DNA of 64,000 bases from Tessaracoccus coleopterorum (GCF_011174705.1 NZ_JAANIJ010000001.1:1612001-1676000); one strand, 5' to 3'. Counted from the stretch's first letter, positions 31,246 through 41,526 are shown. The notes: generated by a model from the letters alone, not told the origin. Program-made: numbers and translations.

Positions 31246-31991
31246 GCCGGCTCGACTCCGAGACGAAGCGGAAGCTGCGAGAGATGGGCGTCCCCGCCCT
31301 CGTCGACGCGCTCGACATCCAAGACGAGGGCCTCACGATGGGGCTGGTGTTCGAGGAGCGGATCAAGCTCGCCGTCGACGACGCCCACGCCGCGTTCACC
31401 CACTCCAAAGTCGAAGGCCTCATCCGCCGCGCCGGGCTCCGCTACCCGAACGCGGACCTCCGCCGCGTCGACATGCTCGAACAACGCGGGCTCGACAGAG
31501 GCGTGATCGCGCAGCTCGGGACCTGCCAGTTCATCCAGAGGCACATGAACGTCGTGTTCCAAGGCTTCACCGGGTCCGGGAAGAGCTATCTCGGGTCGGC
31601 GCTGGCGAAGCAGGCGTGTCAGCACCGCTACCGGGCGCACTACATCCGCATGCCCGACCTCGAAGAGACCTGGACCGCGGCGAAAGACAAGCCCGCCGGT
31701 CGGGAGAAGTGGTTGCGGAAGTACTCCACGTTCACGCTCCTCGTGATCGACGAATGGCTGCTCGACCCGCCCACCGACGACGTCCGGTTCATGCTGCTCG
31801 AGCTCCTCGAACGCCGTTACGACGCGACCTCGACGGTGTTCTGCACCCAGTACGCGAAGAAGGACTGGCACCAGCGCCTCGGCGGCGGGGTCCACGCCGA
31901 CGCGATCATGGACCGCATCGTCCACAACACCCTCTGGATCGAGACCGGCGACGTCAACATGCGCGAGCACACCGCCGCCGCGGCCGGCTGA
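31242..31991 (+). CDS. istB: IS21 helper ATPase IstB
   Basis: AAA+ ATPase that assists IstA in target selection; intact, 249 residues. Walker A is GFTGSGKSYL, Walker B is LLVIDEWLL, and a sensor-like STVFCTQYAKKDW follows. The N-terminal helical region precedes it. ATG overlaps the istA TGA (ATGA), indicating translational coupling. Confidence 0.95.
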   Translation: MSRLDSETKRKLREMGVPALVDALDIQDEGLTMGLVFEERIKLAVDDAHAAFTHSKVEGLIRRAGLRYPNADLRRVDMLEQRGLDRGVIAQLGTCQFIQRHMNVVFQGFTGSGKSYLGSALAKQACQHRYRAHYIRMPDLEETWTAAKDKPAGREKWLRKYSTFTLLVIDEWLLDPPTDDVRFMLLELLERRYDATSTVFCTQYAKKDWHQRLGGGVHADAIMDRIVHNTLWIETGDVNMREHTAAAAG

Positions 31992-32109
31992 ACCCGGGCC
32001 GGTGAGCGTCGCGCCGACCGGGGTGGCGCTCACCGGCAATACCGGTGGCCCTGAGAGTGAATATCGACTGGCCCTCAACCGCAATAATCAGTGGCGCTCA
32101 CGACTCCAA

Positions 32110-32335
32110 ATACTCAACTGGCCCATTCTTCCGAGGCCCGGCAGCCCAGACCCGGCGCACGCAGAACCATCCCCGTTGCTGCCAAGAACCCCAACCACCG
32201 CGCAACCCTGGCCGACGCCCCAGACGGGGATCCTCCGTCTGCCGCGACGCCACCAAGGAGGGAAGCAGGGGTAGTGGTCACTATTTTCAGCAGGACCGAC
32301 CAGAACCGGCCACTGGCCCATTTTTCCGAGGTCCG
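32110..32335. repeat. Right part of the repeat array, beyond the IS21 element
   Basis: This gene-free stretch continues the repeat unit seen left of the insertion sequence: ACTGGCCCATTCTTCCGAGG, the ~140-base spacer (GGCAGCCCAGACCCGGCGCA onwards) and a seventh core copy near 32297 (GACCGACCAGAACCGGCC). It shows that IS21 landed within the array. Confidence 0.8.
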
Positions 32336-32365
32336 GCGGAATCAAGGCCGACGGGAGCGGAGCGG

Positions 32366-32416
32366 GGCGGGTCGGTCGGCGGGGCGGGTCGGTCGGCGGG
32401 CGGGTCGGTCGGCGGG
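32366..32416. repeat. G-rich tandem repeat, three units
   Basis: Three copies of GCGGGTCGGTCGGCGG, 16-17 bases each, lie just downstream of the arr stop. The strand is very G-rich and could fold into unusual structures. No gene seen. Confidence 0.75.
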
Positions 32417-32422
32417 AGCGGG

Positions 32423-32847
32423 TCAGTCGTCGATGACGTCCTCGCCGCGGCGGGCCAACTCGGCGAGAGACTCGCGCATGCCGAGGATCTGCTCGGCACT
32501 GTGCCCCTCCCAGTCCATCAACTCACCCACGACGCGGACCGGGTCGGCCGAGCGGTAGGACTGCGTCGGGTTCCCCGGAAACCGCTTGTCCGTGACGTTC
32601 GGGTCGTCCTCATACGCGCCTGTCGGCTCGACGACGTAGATGCGCTGCACCCCGTCCCCGTCGGCCAGTTCCGCACCCCAGGCCGCCGCGTCGAGCGTCC
32701 GCGTGAAGTAGACGTGGTTGGCGCTCCGACCGCCACCGAAGTTCGACCGCCACCCGGCGACCAGCAGGTCACCCACGACCAGATCCGCCTTGGTGCCGTG
32801 CAGGAACGCTCCGGAGGGGTGCGCCTCGAAGGGGTCGGCCGGGTCAC
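32423..32847 (-). CDS. arr: Rifamycin ADP-ribosyltransferase (Arr family)
   Basis: Arr enzymes inactivate rifamycins by NAD-dependent ADP-ribosylation. Family hallmarks: [12 protein letters not shown] (His), [21 protein letters not shown] (Tyr, given as [13 protein letters not shown]), [15 protein letters not shown] and [12 protein letters not shown] (Asp region), and a C-terminal [12 protein letters not shown]. About 141 residues, typical. The likely GTG start (32847) overlaps the argF stop, so it is the distal gene of an argF transcript. A shift near 32800 separates the first residues. Activity is inferred from family. Confidence 0.9.
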
Positions 32848-33840
32848 GATGCCGCCAGCGTCGCGACCAGCACCGCCTTGATGGTGTGCATCCTGTTCTC
32901 GGCCTGGTCGAACACGATGCTCGCCGGCGACTCGAACACCTCGTCGGTCACCTCGACACCCTCGATGCCGAACTGCTCGTGGAGATCGCGACCCACCGCC
33001 GTGGCCAGGTCGTGGAAGGCAGGCAGGCAGTGCATGAACTTCGCGTCAGGGTTGCCCGTGGCCGCCATCAGCTCCGCGTTGACCTGGTAGGGCCGCAGCA
33101 GTTCGATCCGTTCGGCCCACACCTCCTTCGGTTCGCCGAGCGACACCCACACATCGGTGTAGACGAAATCAACGCCCCGCACACCCTCGGCGACGTCGTC
33201 GGTGATGGTGATCCGGGCCCCGGTCGTGGCGGCCAGCCGTCGTGCCTCTTCGACGATCTCGGGCGCGTTCTGCTGCGAGGGGGAGCGACCATCCGCACAT
33301 CCATGCCCATCATGGCGCCGGAGATCAGCAGCGAGTTCCCCACATTGTTGCGGGCGTCACCCAGAAACGCGAAGGCGATCCCGCTCAGCGGCTTGCCGCT
33401 GTGCTCGAGCATCGTCAACTGGTCGGCGAGCATCTGCGTCGGGTGCCAATCGTCGGTGAGCCCGTTGTAGACGGGCACTCCGGCATGCTCGGCGAGGGTC
33501 TCGACAATGCCCTGCCCTGCCCGCGGTACTCGATGCCGTCGTACCAGCGGCCGAGGACGCGGGCCGTGTCGGCCGCGGACTCCTTGTGGCCGATCTGCGA
33601 ACCTGCCGGATCCAGGTAGGTGGTGGTGCCACCCTGATCGGCCATCGCCACCTCGAAGGCGCAGCGGGTGCGCGTCGACGTCTTCTCGAAGAGCAGCACG
33701 ACCTGACGGCCCTCGAGCCGACGGACCTCACGCCCCTCACGCCGGGCGGCTTTCAGGTCGGCGGCCAGGTCGAGCAGCGAGCGCCACTCGTCAGCCGTGA
33801 AGTCGAGTTCCTTGAGGAAGCTGCGTCCGAGCAGGGTCAT
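32844..33840 (-). CDS. argF: Ornithine carbamoyltransferase
   Basis: Forms citrulline from ornithine and carbamoyl phosphate. Signatures are [13 protein letters not shown] (carbamoyl phosphate), the [14 protein letters not shown] motif, and the ornithine loop [10 protein letters not shown]. The last block [15 protein letters not shown] is typical. About 333 residues. Shifts near 33525 and 33285. Length and sequence do not separate anabolic ArgF from catabolic ArcB; no other arginine gene is adjacent. Confidence 0.93.
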
Positions 33841-33922
33841 CGTCGCGCCTTTCGGGTCTGGAAGCCCTCAGGATAATCGGCCCGCGGCGCGGCCCCCGAG
33901 GGGTCCAACCCCGGACCGGGCC

Positions 33923-34373
33923 TCACCCGCCGACCGCATCGAGGATGCCGGGCATGGCCGCCTCGACGTCCTCGAGGGTCTCCTCGAAGCCGGCCTGATC
34001 GCCGTACCAGGGTCCACCAGCGCCTCACCCTTCGGTTTACGCGGGTTGAAGTCGTTCAGGAGCGCGACCCTTGCACCGGGCGCCGAGCGCAGCAACCGCT
34101 CGACCTGGAAGGGCTCAACCGCAACCACCAGGTCGGCCCCGAGCAGGTCGTCCGCGGTCACCCTGCGGGCCTGATGGCCGGAGGCGTCGTAACCGTGGGC
34201 CGTGAGGGTACGCGCCGCGCGCCGGTCGATGGGGTTGCCCGCCTCCTCCGCGGAGATACCGAAGCTCTCCACCTCCAGGTCGATCCCGCGCTCCCGCGCC
34301 TCCCGGATCGCGACCCGCTCCGCCATCGGGAACGACAGATGTTGCCCCAGCACACGAACACCAGCTTCGACAT
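33923..34373 (-). CDS. Low molecular weight protein-tyrosine phosphatase
   Basis: The P-loop is VCWGNICRSR near residue 8 (family C-x-G-N-x-C-R-S), and the catalytic aspartate lies in the C-terminal DPWYGDQAGFEETL. Rejoined length ~150 residues. Shifts near 34335 and 34010. Such phosphatases act on protein phosphotyrosine or arsenate; here there is no arsenic gene nearby. It is divergent from the response regulator gene. Confidence 0.9.
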
Positions 34374-34470
34374 CGCCCCACCCTAATCCCGGGCACGCGG
34401 ACCGGGAAGCGGGATCCGTCCGACGACCCGGGTAGGATTCCGGCAGGTACCGGACGAAGGGTGGGCCCAC

Positions 34471-35156
34471 ATGCAGATCCTGGTGGTGGACGACGATCAG
34501 GCCGTGCGCGACTCGCTCGCGCGTTCCCTGACCTATTCCGGCGACGAGGTGCAGACGGCGGGCGACGGCGTGGAGGCCCTGGCCAAGCTCGTCAGCTACT
34601 CCCCCGACGCGATCATCATGGACGTCATGATGCCCCGCCTCGACGGCCTGGAGACCACCCGAATGCTGCGTGACGGCGGCAACGACATCCCGATCCTGAT
34701 CCTCACCGCCCGTGACGCGGTGGGCGACCGCGTCGACGGCCTCGACGCCGGCGCCGACGACTACATGGTCAAGCCCTTCGCGCTCGATGAGCTGCTGGCG
34801 CGGCTCCGCGCGCTCACGCGGCGGGCGAAGCCGGCCGCGGAGGCCGAGTCGCGGGTGCTGACGTTCCAGGACGTCACGCTCGACACCCAGCACCGCGAGG
34901 TGACCCGGGCCGGCCAGCACATCTCGCTCACCCGCACCGAGTTCGCGCTGCTGCAGGTGTTCATGGAGAACCCGCGCCGCGTGATGGAACGCAACACGCT
35001 CCTCAACGAGGTGTGGGGCTTCGAGTTCCCGACCACCGCCAACTCGCTCGAGGTCTACATCGGGTACCTGCGGCGGAAGACCGAGGCAGGCGGTCGCGCG
35101 CGCCTGATCCACACCGTGAGGGGCATCGGGTATGTCCTGCGCGAAACGCCCCGTGA
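34471..35156 (+). CDS. OmpR-type response regulator (MprA-like)
   Basis: Receiver domain with acidic pocket DDD at residues 7-9, phospho-acceptor Asp in [12 protein letters not shown] and [12 protein letters not shown]. The C-terminal winged helix has [16 protein letters not shown] and [11 protein letters not shown]. About 228 residues. One C is missing near 35148: adding it gives RETPP then TGA, overlapping the kinase GTG start at 35153. The pair resembles actinobacterial MprAB, which senses envelope stress. Confidence 0.92.
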
Positions 35157-36575
35157 TCTCCAGCTGGTGGATCAGGATCCAACGTGCCATCGGTCGGCTG
35201 GTCAGCGGCCAGTCACTCCAGTGGCGCCTGGCGCTCCTGACCGGCGCCAGCGTCGCCATCTCGGTGATCGTGGTGGGCGCCACCACCTTCACGGTGACGC
35301 GCTGGTCGCTCCAGGATCAGCTTGACCGTGAACTGATCGAGGTCGCCCAGAGCACGACCTCGTCGGTTGCGGGTGAGTACTCCGACAGTGGCCGGCTCAC
35401 CCAGGGTTGCTGGTCGCATCCAACGGGCTGCTTGCCGTGGTAGGTGCGGACGCCTCCGTCGAGCAGCTTCCCGGCCAGAGCCGCGACATCCCGGCGACCG
35501 CCTCCGAGATCTCGATCGCGCGGCTGCAGACGGGCTCCTCGGCCCGCACCCTCTTCACCGACGCCCTCACCTACCGCGTGGTCGCCGTGCCGCTCCGCCT
35601 GAACGACGGCACCCCTGTGGCGGTGATGTTCGCCCGCCCCATGACGAGCCTCGAGACCACGCTCGGCACCCTGTGGATCGTGCTGCTGATCGCCGGGGCG
35701 CTCGGCGTCATCACCGCGACGATGGCGGCGCTGTGGACCGGCCGCGCCGTCCTCGCCCCGGTGCGGCGGCTGTCGCAGGCCGTGAAGTCCGTGACGCAGA
35801 CCGACGAACTGAACCCGATCCGCATCTACGGCCGCGATGACCTCGGCGAGCTGACCCAGTCGTTCAACACGATGCTCCGCTCGCTGCAGCAGTCGCGCGA
35901 GCAGCAGCGCCAACTGATCGCAGACGCCGGCCACGAACTGCGCACGCCGCTGACCTCGATGCGCACCAACATCGAGCTGCTGGTGGCCGACGACACCACC
36001 GGCATGCTGCCGGAAGGCGCCCGCTCCGAGGTGCTCGGCGACGTGGCCGCCCAGCTCGGCGAGTTCTCCGCGCTGGTCGGCGACCTCGTGGCGCTGACCC
36101 GGGACGACCACCTCCAGCGTCCACACGAGATGGTCGACCTCGCCGACATCACCATCTCCGCCATCGAGCGCGCCCGCAGGCGCGGCCCGGGCATCGAGTT
36201 CGACGCGAGCCTTGAGCCGACGCCGATCATGGGCGATCCCGCCACCCTGGAGCGGGCCATCACGAACCTGCTCGACAACGCGGTGAAGTTCTCCCCGCCG
36301 GACGGTGTGATCCGCGTCCACCTCGAGGCCGGCGAGCTCACCATCATCGACCATGGCCCGGGCATCGAAGAGGACGACCTTCCCCTTGTGTTCGACCGCT
36401 TCTACCGCTCCGACAAGGCGCGCAACACCCCGGCACCGGCCTCGGGCTCGCGATCGTCGCCCACACCGCGGAGGTGCACGGCGGCTCCGTGAAGGCTGGC
36501 AACGAGCCGGGCGCGGGCGCGAAGTTCACGTTCCGGGTGCCGATCCTGGAGATTCCCGCCGAGGCGTACGAGTAG
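35153..36575 (+). CDS. Sensor histidine kinase (MprB-like)
   Basis: Two transmembrane helices ([21 protein letters not shown] and [21 protein letters not shown], each ~20 residues) flank an extracellular sensor domain. A HAMP domain follows, then the H-box [21 protein letters not shown]-box [11 protein letters not shown] and the ATP-lid glycine boxes HGPGIEEDD and [17 protein letters not shown]. Length ~473 residues. Shifts near 35405 and 36430. Partner of the preceding regulator. Confidence 0.92.
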
Positions 36576-36590
36576 GAGTCCCCGATCGGG

Positions 36591-36820
36591 CTAGCGCTTG
36601 CGCCCCCACAGCAGATAGGCGGTGGGCAGGATCCCCACGGAATTCACGAGCGTGAGCGCCGGGACCCAGACCTCCTTGGGGCCGTTGATCGTGCTCTGGT
36701 CGCGCCGGGCGACGTCGACGAGGGCGTAGGCGCGGAGCACAGCGTCGAGGACGCCCCGATCCACAGGGCGCCCCTCACGGGCTTGGGTAGGTTCTCGAAC
36801 CGGACTTTGTTGGACTTCAT
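36591..36820 (-). CDS. Small PLDc_N-like membrane protein
   Basis: About 75 residues with an excellent ribosome site (AGGAGGAAAGACG) before ATG 36820. It begins MKSNKVRFENLPKPVRGALW and contains two helices; the second ends VNSVGILPTAYLLWGRKR, the pattern of PLD-nuclease N-terminal (PLDc_N) small membrane proteins. One shift near 36757. Function unknown. Confidence 0.65.
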
Positions 36821-36856
36821 CGTCTTTCCTCCTCCCTCCAGCGTAGCCTCGGGCAT

Positions 36857-37638
36857 ATGTCCGCACATCAACCAAGTCCTCTGCTCGAATTCGACCCGAC
36901 GACCCGCGCGTTCATCGAGCCCGGCGCGCTGATCCGTCCCCGTGGGGACATGCCGAAGGCCTGCGTCCTCACCTGGTTCCGGGACGCGGCCGACCGGATG
37001 GTCGAGACCACCTTCGGACGGCGGATCGTCCAGCTCCGCTGGGAGGATGGACCGCGGCCCGTCTACGCGATCGAGCACGACTCCCGCACGGTGGCGCTCG
37101 CGCCGATGCCGGTGGGAGGGGCGCCCTCGGCGGCCCTGCTGGAAGAGCTGATCGCGCTGGGCTGCCGTTCGTTCATCGCCTGCGGCGGAGCAGGCGCCCT
37201 GCGGCCCGAGTTCACCGCCGGGCATGCCGTGCTGGTCACGTCCTCGCTGCGGGACGAGGGCGCCTCCCACCACTACCTCCCACCGTCGCGCACCGTGGAG
37301 GCCGACAACCACGCCGTCAGCACGCTGCGCCGCACCCTGACGGAGGCAGGCGTGCCGTTCGACGAGGGCCGCACCTGGACCACCGACGGCCTGTACCGGG
37401 AGACGGCAGACAGGATCGCCGCCCGGGTCGCCGAGGACTGCGTCACCGTCGAGATGGAGGCCGCGTCCGTGGCCGCGGTCGCCGAGTTCAGGGTGTCCGC
37501 CTGGCCCAGGTGCTCTACTGCGGCGATGACCTCACCGGCGAGGTGTGGGACGAGCGCGGATGGCAGGACAACCACGACGTGCGCGACCGGCTCCTGTCTG
37601 TGGCCGCCTCCGCCGCGTTGCGTCTCGAAACCCCCTGA
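36857..37638 (+). CDS. Nucleoside phosphorylase family protein
   Basis: A purine/uridine phosphorylase-type enzyme, ~260 residues. Seen are the phosphate-binding-like FIACGGAGALRPEFTAGHAVLV, EGRTWTTDGLYRET, and the conserved substrate motif VTVEMEAASVAAVAEFRGV. One G is missing near 37495. It cleaves nucleosides to base plus ribose-1-phosphate or acts on related nucleosides; specificity unknown. Confidence 0.85.
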
Positions 37639-37669
37639 CACCTGCCCGGCCGGGTGGCAGGATCGTCGC

Positions 37670-38014
37670 ATGGGAACCATTGACGAGTACCTCGCGGGTC
37701 TCCCCGACGCGGACGCGGAGGTCGTCCGAGGCGCCTACGACGTGGCACAACGGGTCGTGCCGCAGGCTGAGCAGGGCCTCGGCTACGGGATGCCTGCCCT
37801 CACCTACCGGGGCAAGCCGCTGCTGTCTGTGATGCGCGCGCGGCAGCACTTCGGCATCTACCCGTTCAGCGGCCGGATCGTCGAGGACATCTCCGAACTG
37901 CTGGAGGGGATCGACCACGCCAAGGGCACGATCCGGGTGCGGCCCGGGCAGCCGCTGCCCGACGCGGTCATCGAGGCGATCGTGGAGCGCCGCCGCGCTG
38001 AGATCGACGGCTGA
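37670..38014 (+). CDS. DUF1801 family protein (YdhG-like)
   Basis: Intact, 114 residues, starting MGTIDEYLAGLPDADAEVV. Family-like blocks are LGYGMPALTYRGKPLLSVM and HFGIYPFSGRIVE, followed by KGTIRVRPGQPLPDAVI. No catalytic residues are known for this family. It follows the phosphorylase by 31 bases and may be co-transcribed. Confidence 0.82.
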   Translation: MGTIDEYLAGLPDADAEVVRGAYDVAQRVVPQAEQGLGYGMPALTYRGKPLLSVMRARQHFGIYPFSGRIVEDISELLEGIDHAKGTIRVRPGQPLPDAVIEAIVERRRAEIDG

Positions 38015-38037
38015 GCCCATCGACGGCTGGCCCTCGG

Positions 38038-39302
38038 TCAGGCGCGGTAGTTTCTGAACGCGGGGAACGCGACCGCGACGACGGCGATGCCGACCAGCAC
38101 GAGCAGTCCCCCACCACCGCTGGCCCAGGCCGGGCCGACCAGCTCCGAGGCCGCACCGTGCGCGGCATCGGCGATGCGGGCCCGCCCGCCACCACGACGA
38201 TGAACACGCCCTGCAGCCGGCCCGGACATCGTCGTCTGCCGCGGAGAGCAGGATGGTCTGCCGGAAGGCTGCGGACACCATGTCCGCGGCGCCGCCCACG
38301 ATCAACATGGCGAGCGAGGCGCCGAGCATCAGCGTCACGGTGGACGGGGCCAGCCCGACGAAGAGGCCGAAGAGGGCCATCGCCGCGCCCCACACGCAGA
38401 TGGCCACCAGCACCGCAGCGCCCTGCAACCGCACCCTCGTCACCCAGCCACTGAACACGCCGCCGAGCACCGCGCCCAACGGCATCGCGGCATACAACAG
38501 CGCGAACTCGAGCCCGCCCTCGTCGGGCCCGCCGAACGCGACGTGCGCGATCTCGGGATAGAGCGCGCGGGACATGCCGAACACCATGGCGATCAGGTCG
38601 ACCAGGAAGCTGAGCAGCAGGATCCGGTGCCCGCGAGATACCGCAGCCCCTCCACCACCGAGCGCAGCCCCGGGCTGCCGGAGCGCCGCTCAACGGGCAG
38701 CGGGGCAGCCGGTAGACCGCGTACAGCGTCGCGAGCAGCGTGAAGGTGTCGATCAGGTACAGCCAGGAGTAGCCGAGCACCGGGATCAGCGCACCGCCGA
38801 CGAGCGGCCCGGCGATCGCACCTGCCGACATCACCGTCATGTTGAGCGCGTTCGCGGCGGGTAGCTGCCGCAGCGGGATCAGCTTGGGCAGGATCGCCAC
38901 CCGGGTCGGCTGGTTGACGGCGAAGAATGCCTGCTGGAGCGAGAAGAGTGCGAGCAGCAGCCACACGTTGCCGAGGCCGAGGAACGCCTGGAGCCAGAAC
39001 AACGCTGAGGTGGCCACCAGCCCGAGGGTGGTGATCTCGAGGAGCCTGCGGCGGTCGACGTGGTCGGCCAGCGCCCCACCCCAGAGCCCGAAGACGATGA
39101 GAGGCACGAGCCCGAACACGCCCGTCAGGCCCACCATGCCGGACGACCCCGTGATCGCGTAGATCTGCGCCGGCACCGCCACCACCGTCAACTGGGCGCC
39201 GATGACGGTGACGATGTTGGCCGTCCACAGGCGCCGGAAGTGTGGTTCGCTCAGCGGCCGGATGTCGGCGATCATCCCGCGCAGCCTCCGCGCGAGGCTC
39301 AC
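38038..39302 (-). CDS. MFS exporter (EntS-like)
   Basis: A 12-helix major facilitator transporter of ~420 residues. The N-terminal half is uninterrupted: FRRLWTANIVTVIGAQLTVVA, the loop motif GGALADHVDRRRLL, and FFAVNQPTRVAILPKLIP are typical of EntS-like exporters. Four shifts affect the second half (near 38700, 38640, 38220 and 38165). Likely drug or siderophore efflux; substrate unknown. Confidence 0.83.
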
Positions 39303-39335
39303 CTGGTACCCGACCGGTCGATCACGGCCGACACG

Positions 39336-39885
39336 TTACTCCGCGGTGTGGCCCGCCTCACGCAGTGCCGTCCACTGCAGGACAGACCAGGGGCTGATCA
39401 GGAACGGCGTGTTGTCGACCAGCGCGTCCAGGTCGGCGGTCGTGACCCAACGGAACGAGGCGACCTCTTCGGGTTGGGCTCGGGAGCGACATCGGCGTCG
39501 AGGATCCACACGGGGCAGATCTCGTTCTCGACGACGCCCGAGTCGTCGACGGCGCGGTAACGGAAGTCGGGCAGCGCGAGCGTGAGCCGCGACGCGTCGA
39601 CGGTGATGCCGAGCTCGGCGAGGCCATGGCGGGCGATGGTTGCAGTCGGCTCCTCACCGAGGTCCGGGTGCCCGCAGAAGGCGTTGGTCCACACGCCCGG
39701 CCAGGTGAGCTTCGACACGGCGCGCCGCGACAGGAGCCAGCGGCCGTCGCTGCCGCGCACGTGGCAGGAGAAGGCACGGTGCAGCGGCGTCGCGTCGGTG
39801 TGGACGGTGGACTTGGGGCGGTGCCAAGCACCACGTTCGCGTCGTCGACGAGCACCACGTGCTGGCCGGATCCCAGGTCGGTCAT
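39336..39885 (-). CDS. idi: Isopentenyl-diphosphate delta-isomerase, type I
   Basis: Interconverts IPP and DMAPP. The catalytic cysteine is in TNAFCGHP, the Nudix-like acidic site includes ENEICPVW, and HRAFSCHVRG is present near the N-terminus. About 183 residues. Shifts near 39825 and 39475. Start at 39885 (MTDLGSGQHVVLVDDANVVL). Confidence 0.92.
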
Positions 39886-39894
39886 GCCCGGACC

Positions 39895-40461
39895 CTAGCC
39901 GGGCACCCGGGTTTGTGCACGTTCCGGCTGCGCGTCGACGGTCAGCTTCAGCACGCGCGCGTTGGGCAGCGTCGCGAGTTCGGCGCCGTCGACCAGGAGC
40001 TTCGAGCCGCGCACGCCCCCGCCGATAACGACCGGGCCTGCCGCGGCTACGGCCTCGTCGACAAGGATGGGCCAGTGGGCGGGCAGGCCCACCGGCGTGA
40101 TGCCGCCCTGGGTCATGCCGGTGAGTTCCTCGGCCGTCGGCTGGTCGGCGAACGACATCTTGCGCATCCCGAGTTCCCTGCGCACCACCTTGTTCACGTC
40201 GGCCCTGTCGGTGGCGAGCACCATGACGGCGGCGTGCACGCTCTCGTCGCCGCGGCGGCCGAACACGACCACGCAGTTGGCGGAGGCCTCCTGCGCGACG
40301 TCGTAGGCCTCGCAGAAGGCGGCGGTATCGGCGAGCGTCGCGTCGATCGCGGCGACCCGCGCACCGGGCACGTGGCCCGCCGCGGCCGCCACGGGTGGGG
40401 CGACCAGCTCCGGGTTCTCGCGCAGCGGCTTCCAGTCCAGGGTTCCCTCGGCAGATGGCAT
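39895..40461 (-). CDS. YbaK/EbsC family aminoacyl-tRNA deacylase
   Basis: Intact, 188 residues. YbaK-domain features are ANCVVVFGRRGDE, KVVRRELGMRKMSFA (catalytic Lys) and GMTQGGITPVGLP, then VIGGGVRGSKLLVDG. These proteins hydrolyse mischarged tRNAs (for example Cys-tRNAPro). It is 9 bases upstream of idi in the same direction and could share its transcript. Confidence 0.87.
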   Translation of the reverse strand: MPSAEGTLDWKPLRENPELVAPPVAAAAGHVPGARVAAIDATLADTAAFCEAYDVAQEASANCVVVFGRRGDESVHAAVMVLATDRADVNKVVRRELGMRKMSFADQPTAEELTGMTQGGITPVGLPAHWPILVDEAVAAAGPVVIGGGVRGSKLLVDGAELATLPNARVLKLTVDAQPERAQTRVPG

Positions 40462-40466
40462 GGGGA

Positions 40467-41409
40467 TCAGGCTACGCGCTCCAGCAGCGCGGTCGCCGTC
40501 GGCTCATCGGTGACGAGGGCATCGATCAGGCGACCCGCCACCGCGCCGCGGATCGCGTCGACCTTCTCGAGACCCCCGCGACTGCGACCACGTTGCTCAG
40601 TTCGCGGAGCTCCTCGAGGCCGAGGCCGATCCGGCGGCGCGACCAGTTGGTCTCGACGACGTTGCCCTCGACGTCGAACCACTCGCCCATGATGTCGCCG
40701 ACGGCGCCGCGGGCCGCGAATCCGGCCACCTCGGCGTCGGTGGTGACACCGAACTGGACGGCGGAGCAGCCGGGGGTCGCCGAGCCCATGCCCGTCAGGG
40801 TGACTGCGGCGGAGCGGGCAAGGTCGAGCACTTCGCGCACCGCGTCCTCCCCACGGATCGCCTCGGCCACCTCCGGGTGGACACGAGCAGTGGGGCGGGC
40901 AGGGTCCGCAGCCGCTGGAGCACGTGCGGGCTGCGGGTGAGCACCTCGTCGATGGCGGTCAGGGCGCCCGCGGTGGCCACGATCTGCACGCCGTCGAGGT
41001 TCTCCTCCGGCAGCATCGACAGCGACCGGGCCACCGAATCGCCCCAGCTGACGCCGACCACGGCGCCGGGGTGCAGGTGGCGCCGGACGAACGCGGCGAG
41101 CGCGGCGGCCACCCGCTCGTTGGTCCGCTCCCGGGACATCCGGCCCTGTGCGGTGGGCACGACGACGGCGTCACGGAGGCCGAGGCGGTCACGCAGCCGG
41201 GTGGCGAGCTGCATGGCGGCCAGGTACTGGGAGTCGAGCTCGATGCGGACGATGCCCTGCTGTCGGGCGCTCTCCAGCAGCCTGCCGACCGTCTGGCGCG
41301 ACACGAACAGCCGGGTGGCGATCTGCGCCTGGGTGAGGCCGTCCTCGTAGTAGAGCCACGCGGCCCGCACGACCATGTCGATGTCGTTCGGGGCCGGGTT
41401 GAGCACCAT
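40467..41409 (-). CDS. SorC family transcriptional regulator
   Basis: The N-terminal helix-turn-helix AAWLYYEDGLTQAQIATRL followed by FVSRQTVGRLLESAR is a SorC/DeoR-type domain. The C-terminal sugar-binding domain has GVSWGDSVARSLSMLP, GAVGDIMGEWFD and VVAVAGG followed by KVDAIRGAVAG. ~314 residues; shifts near 40875 and 40580. It is divergent from the dehydrogenase at 41527 and likely controls it in response to a phosphorylated sugar or polyol. Confidence 0.9.
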
Positions 41410-41526
41410 CGTGTGTCCTCCTCAGACGTGTTGTGTCCGTGAGCATATGCCCAGTTGGGCCGCCGCCCCTTTCCGGGACGGCCCCGTTGCCTATCTTGGT
41501 GGAAAGACTCCAGAGAAAGGCCTCCG
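41410..41526. promoter_or_regulatory. Divergent promoter region, SorC gene / dehydrogenase
   Basis: This 117-base gap separates the SorC-family gene from the dehydrogenase. It contains a small AT-rich palindromic core, GCATATGC, near 41443 inside TGAGCATATGCCCA, a candidate operator. No convincing -35 element was identified. Confidence 0.45.

Larger units (their letters stand above)
29543..32100. mobile_element. IS21-family insertion sequence
   Basis: A 2,558-bp element with istA and istB. Its ends are inverted: left TGAGCGCCAC at 29543 followed by GAGTATTGCGGTTGAGCGCC; right, read inwards on the minus strand from 32100, TGAGCGCCACTGATTATTGC then GGTTGAGGGCC. Further internal copies of TGAGCGCCACC at 29564 and 29598 on the left, and near 32029 on the right, look like the multiple transposase-binding sites common in this family. 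It lies inside the repeat array. I could not identify a clear target duplication. Two frameshifts in istA probably reflect sequence error. Confidence 0.88.

Noticed and set aside
29530-32110. Target site duplication for the IS21 element
   Set aside because: Flanks TTCGCTTCTC and CGACTCCAAA share no convincing direct repeat, possibly because of rearrangement in the repeat array or base errors.
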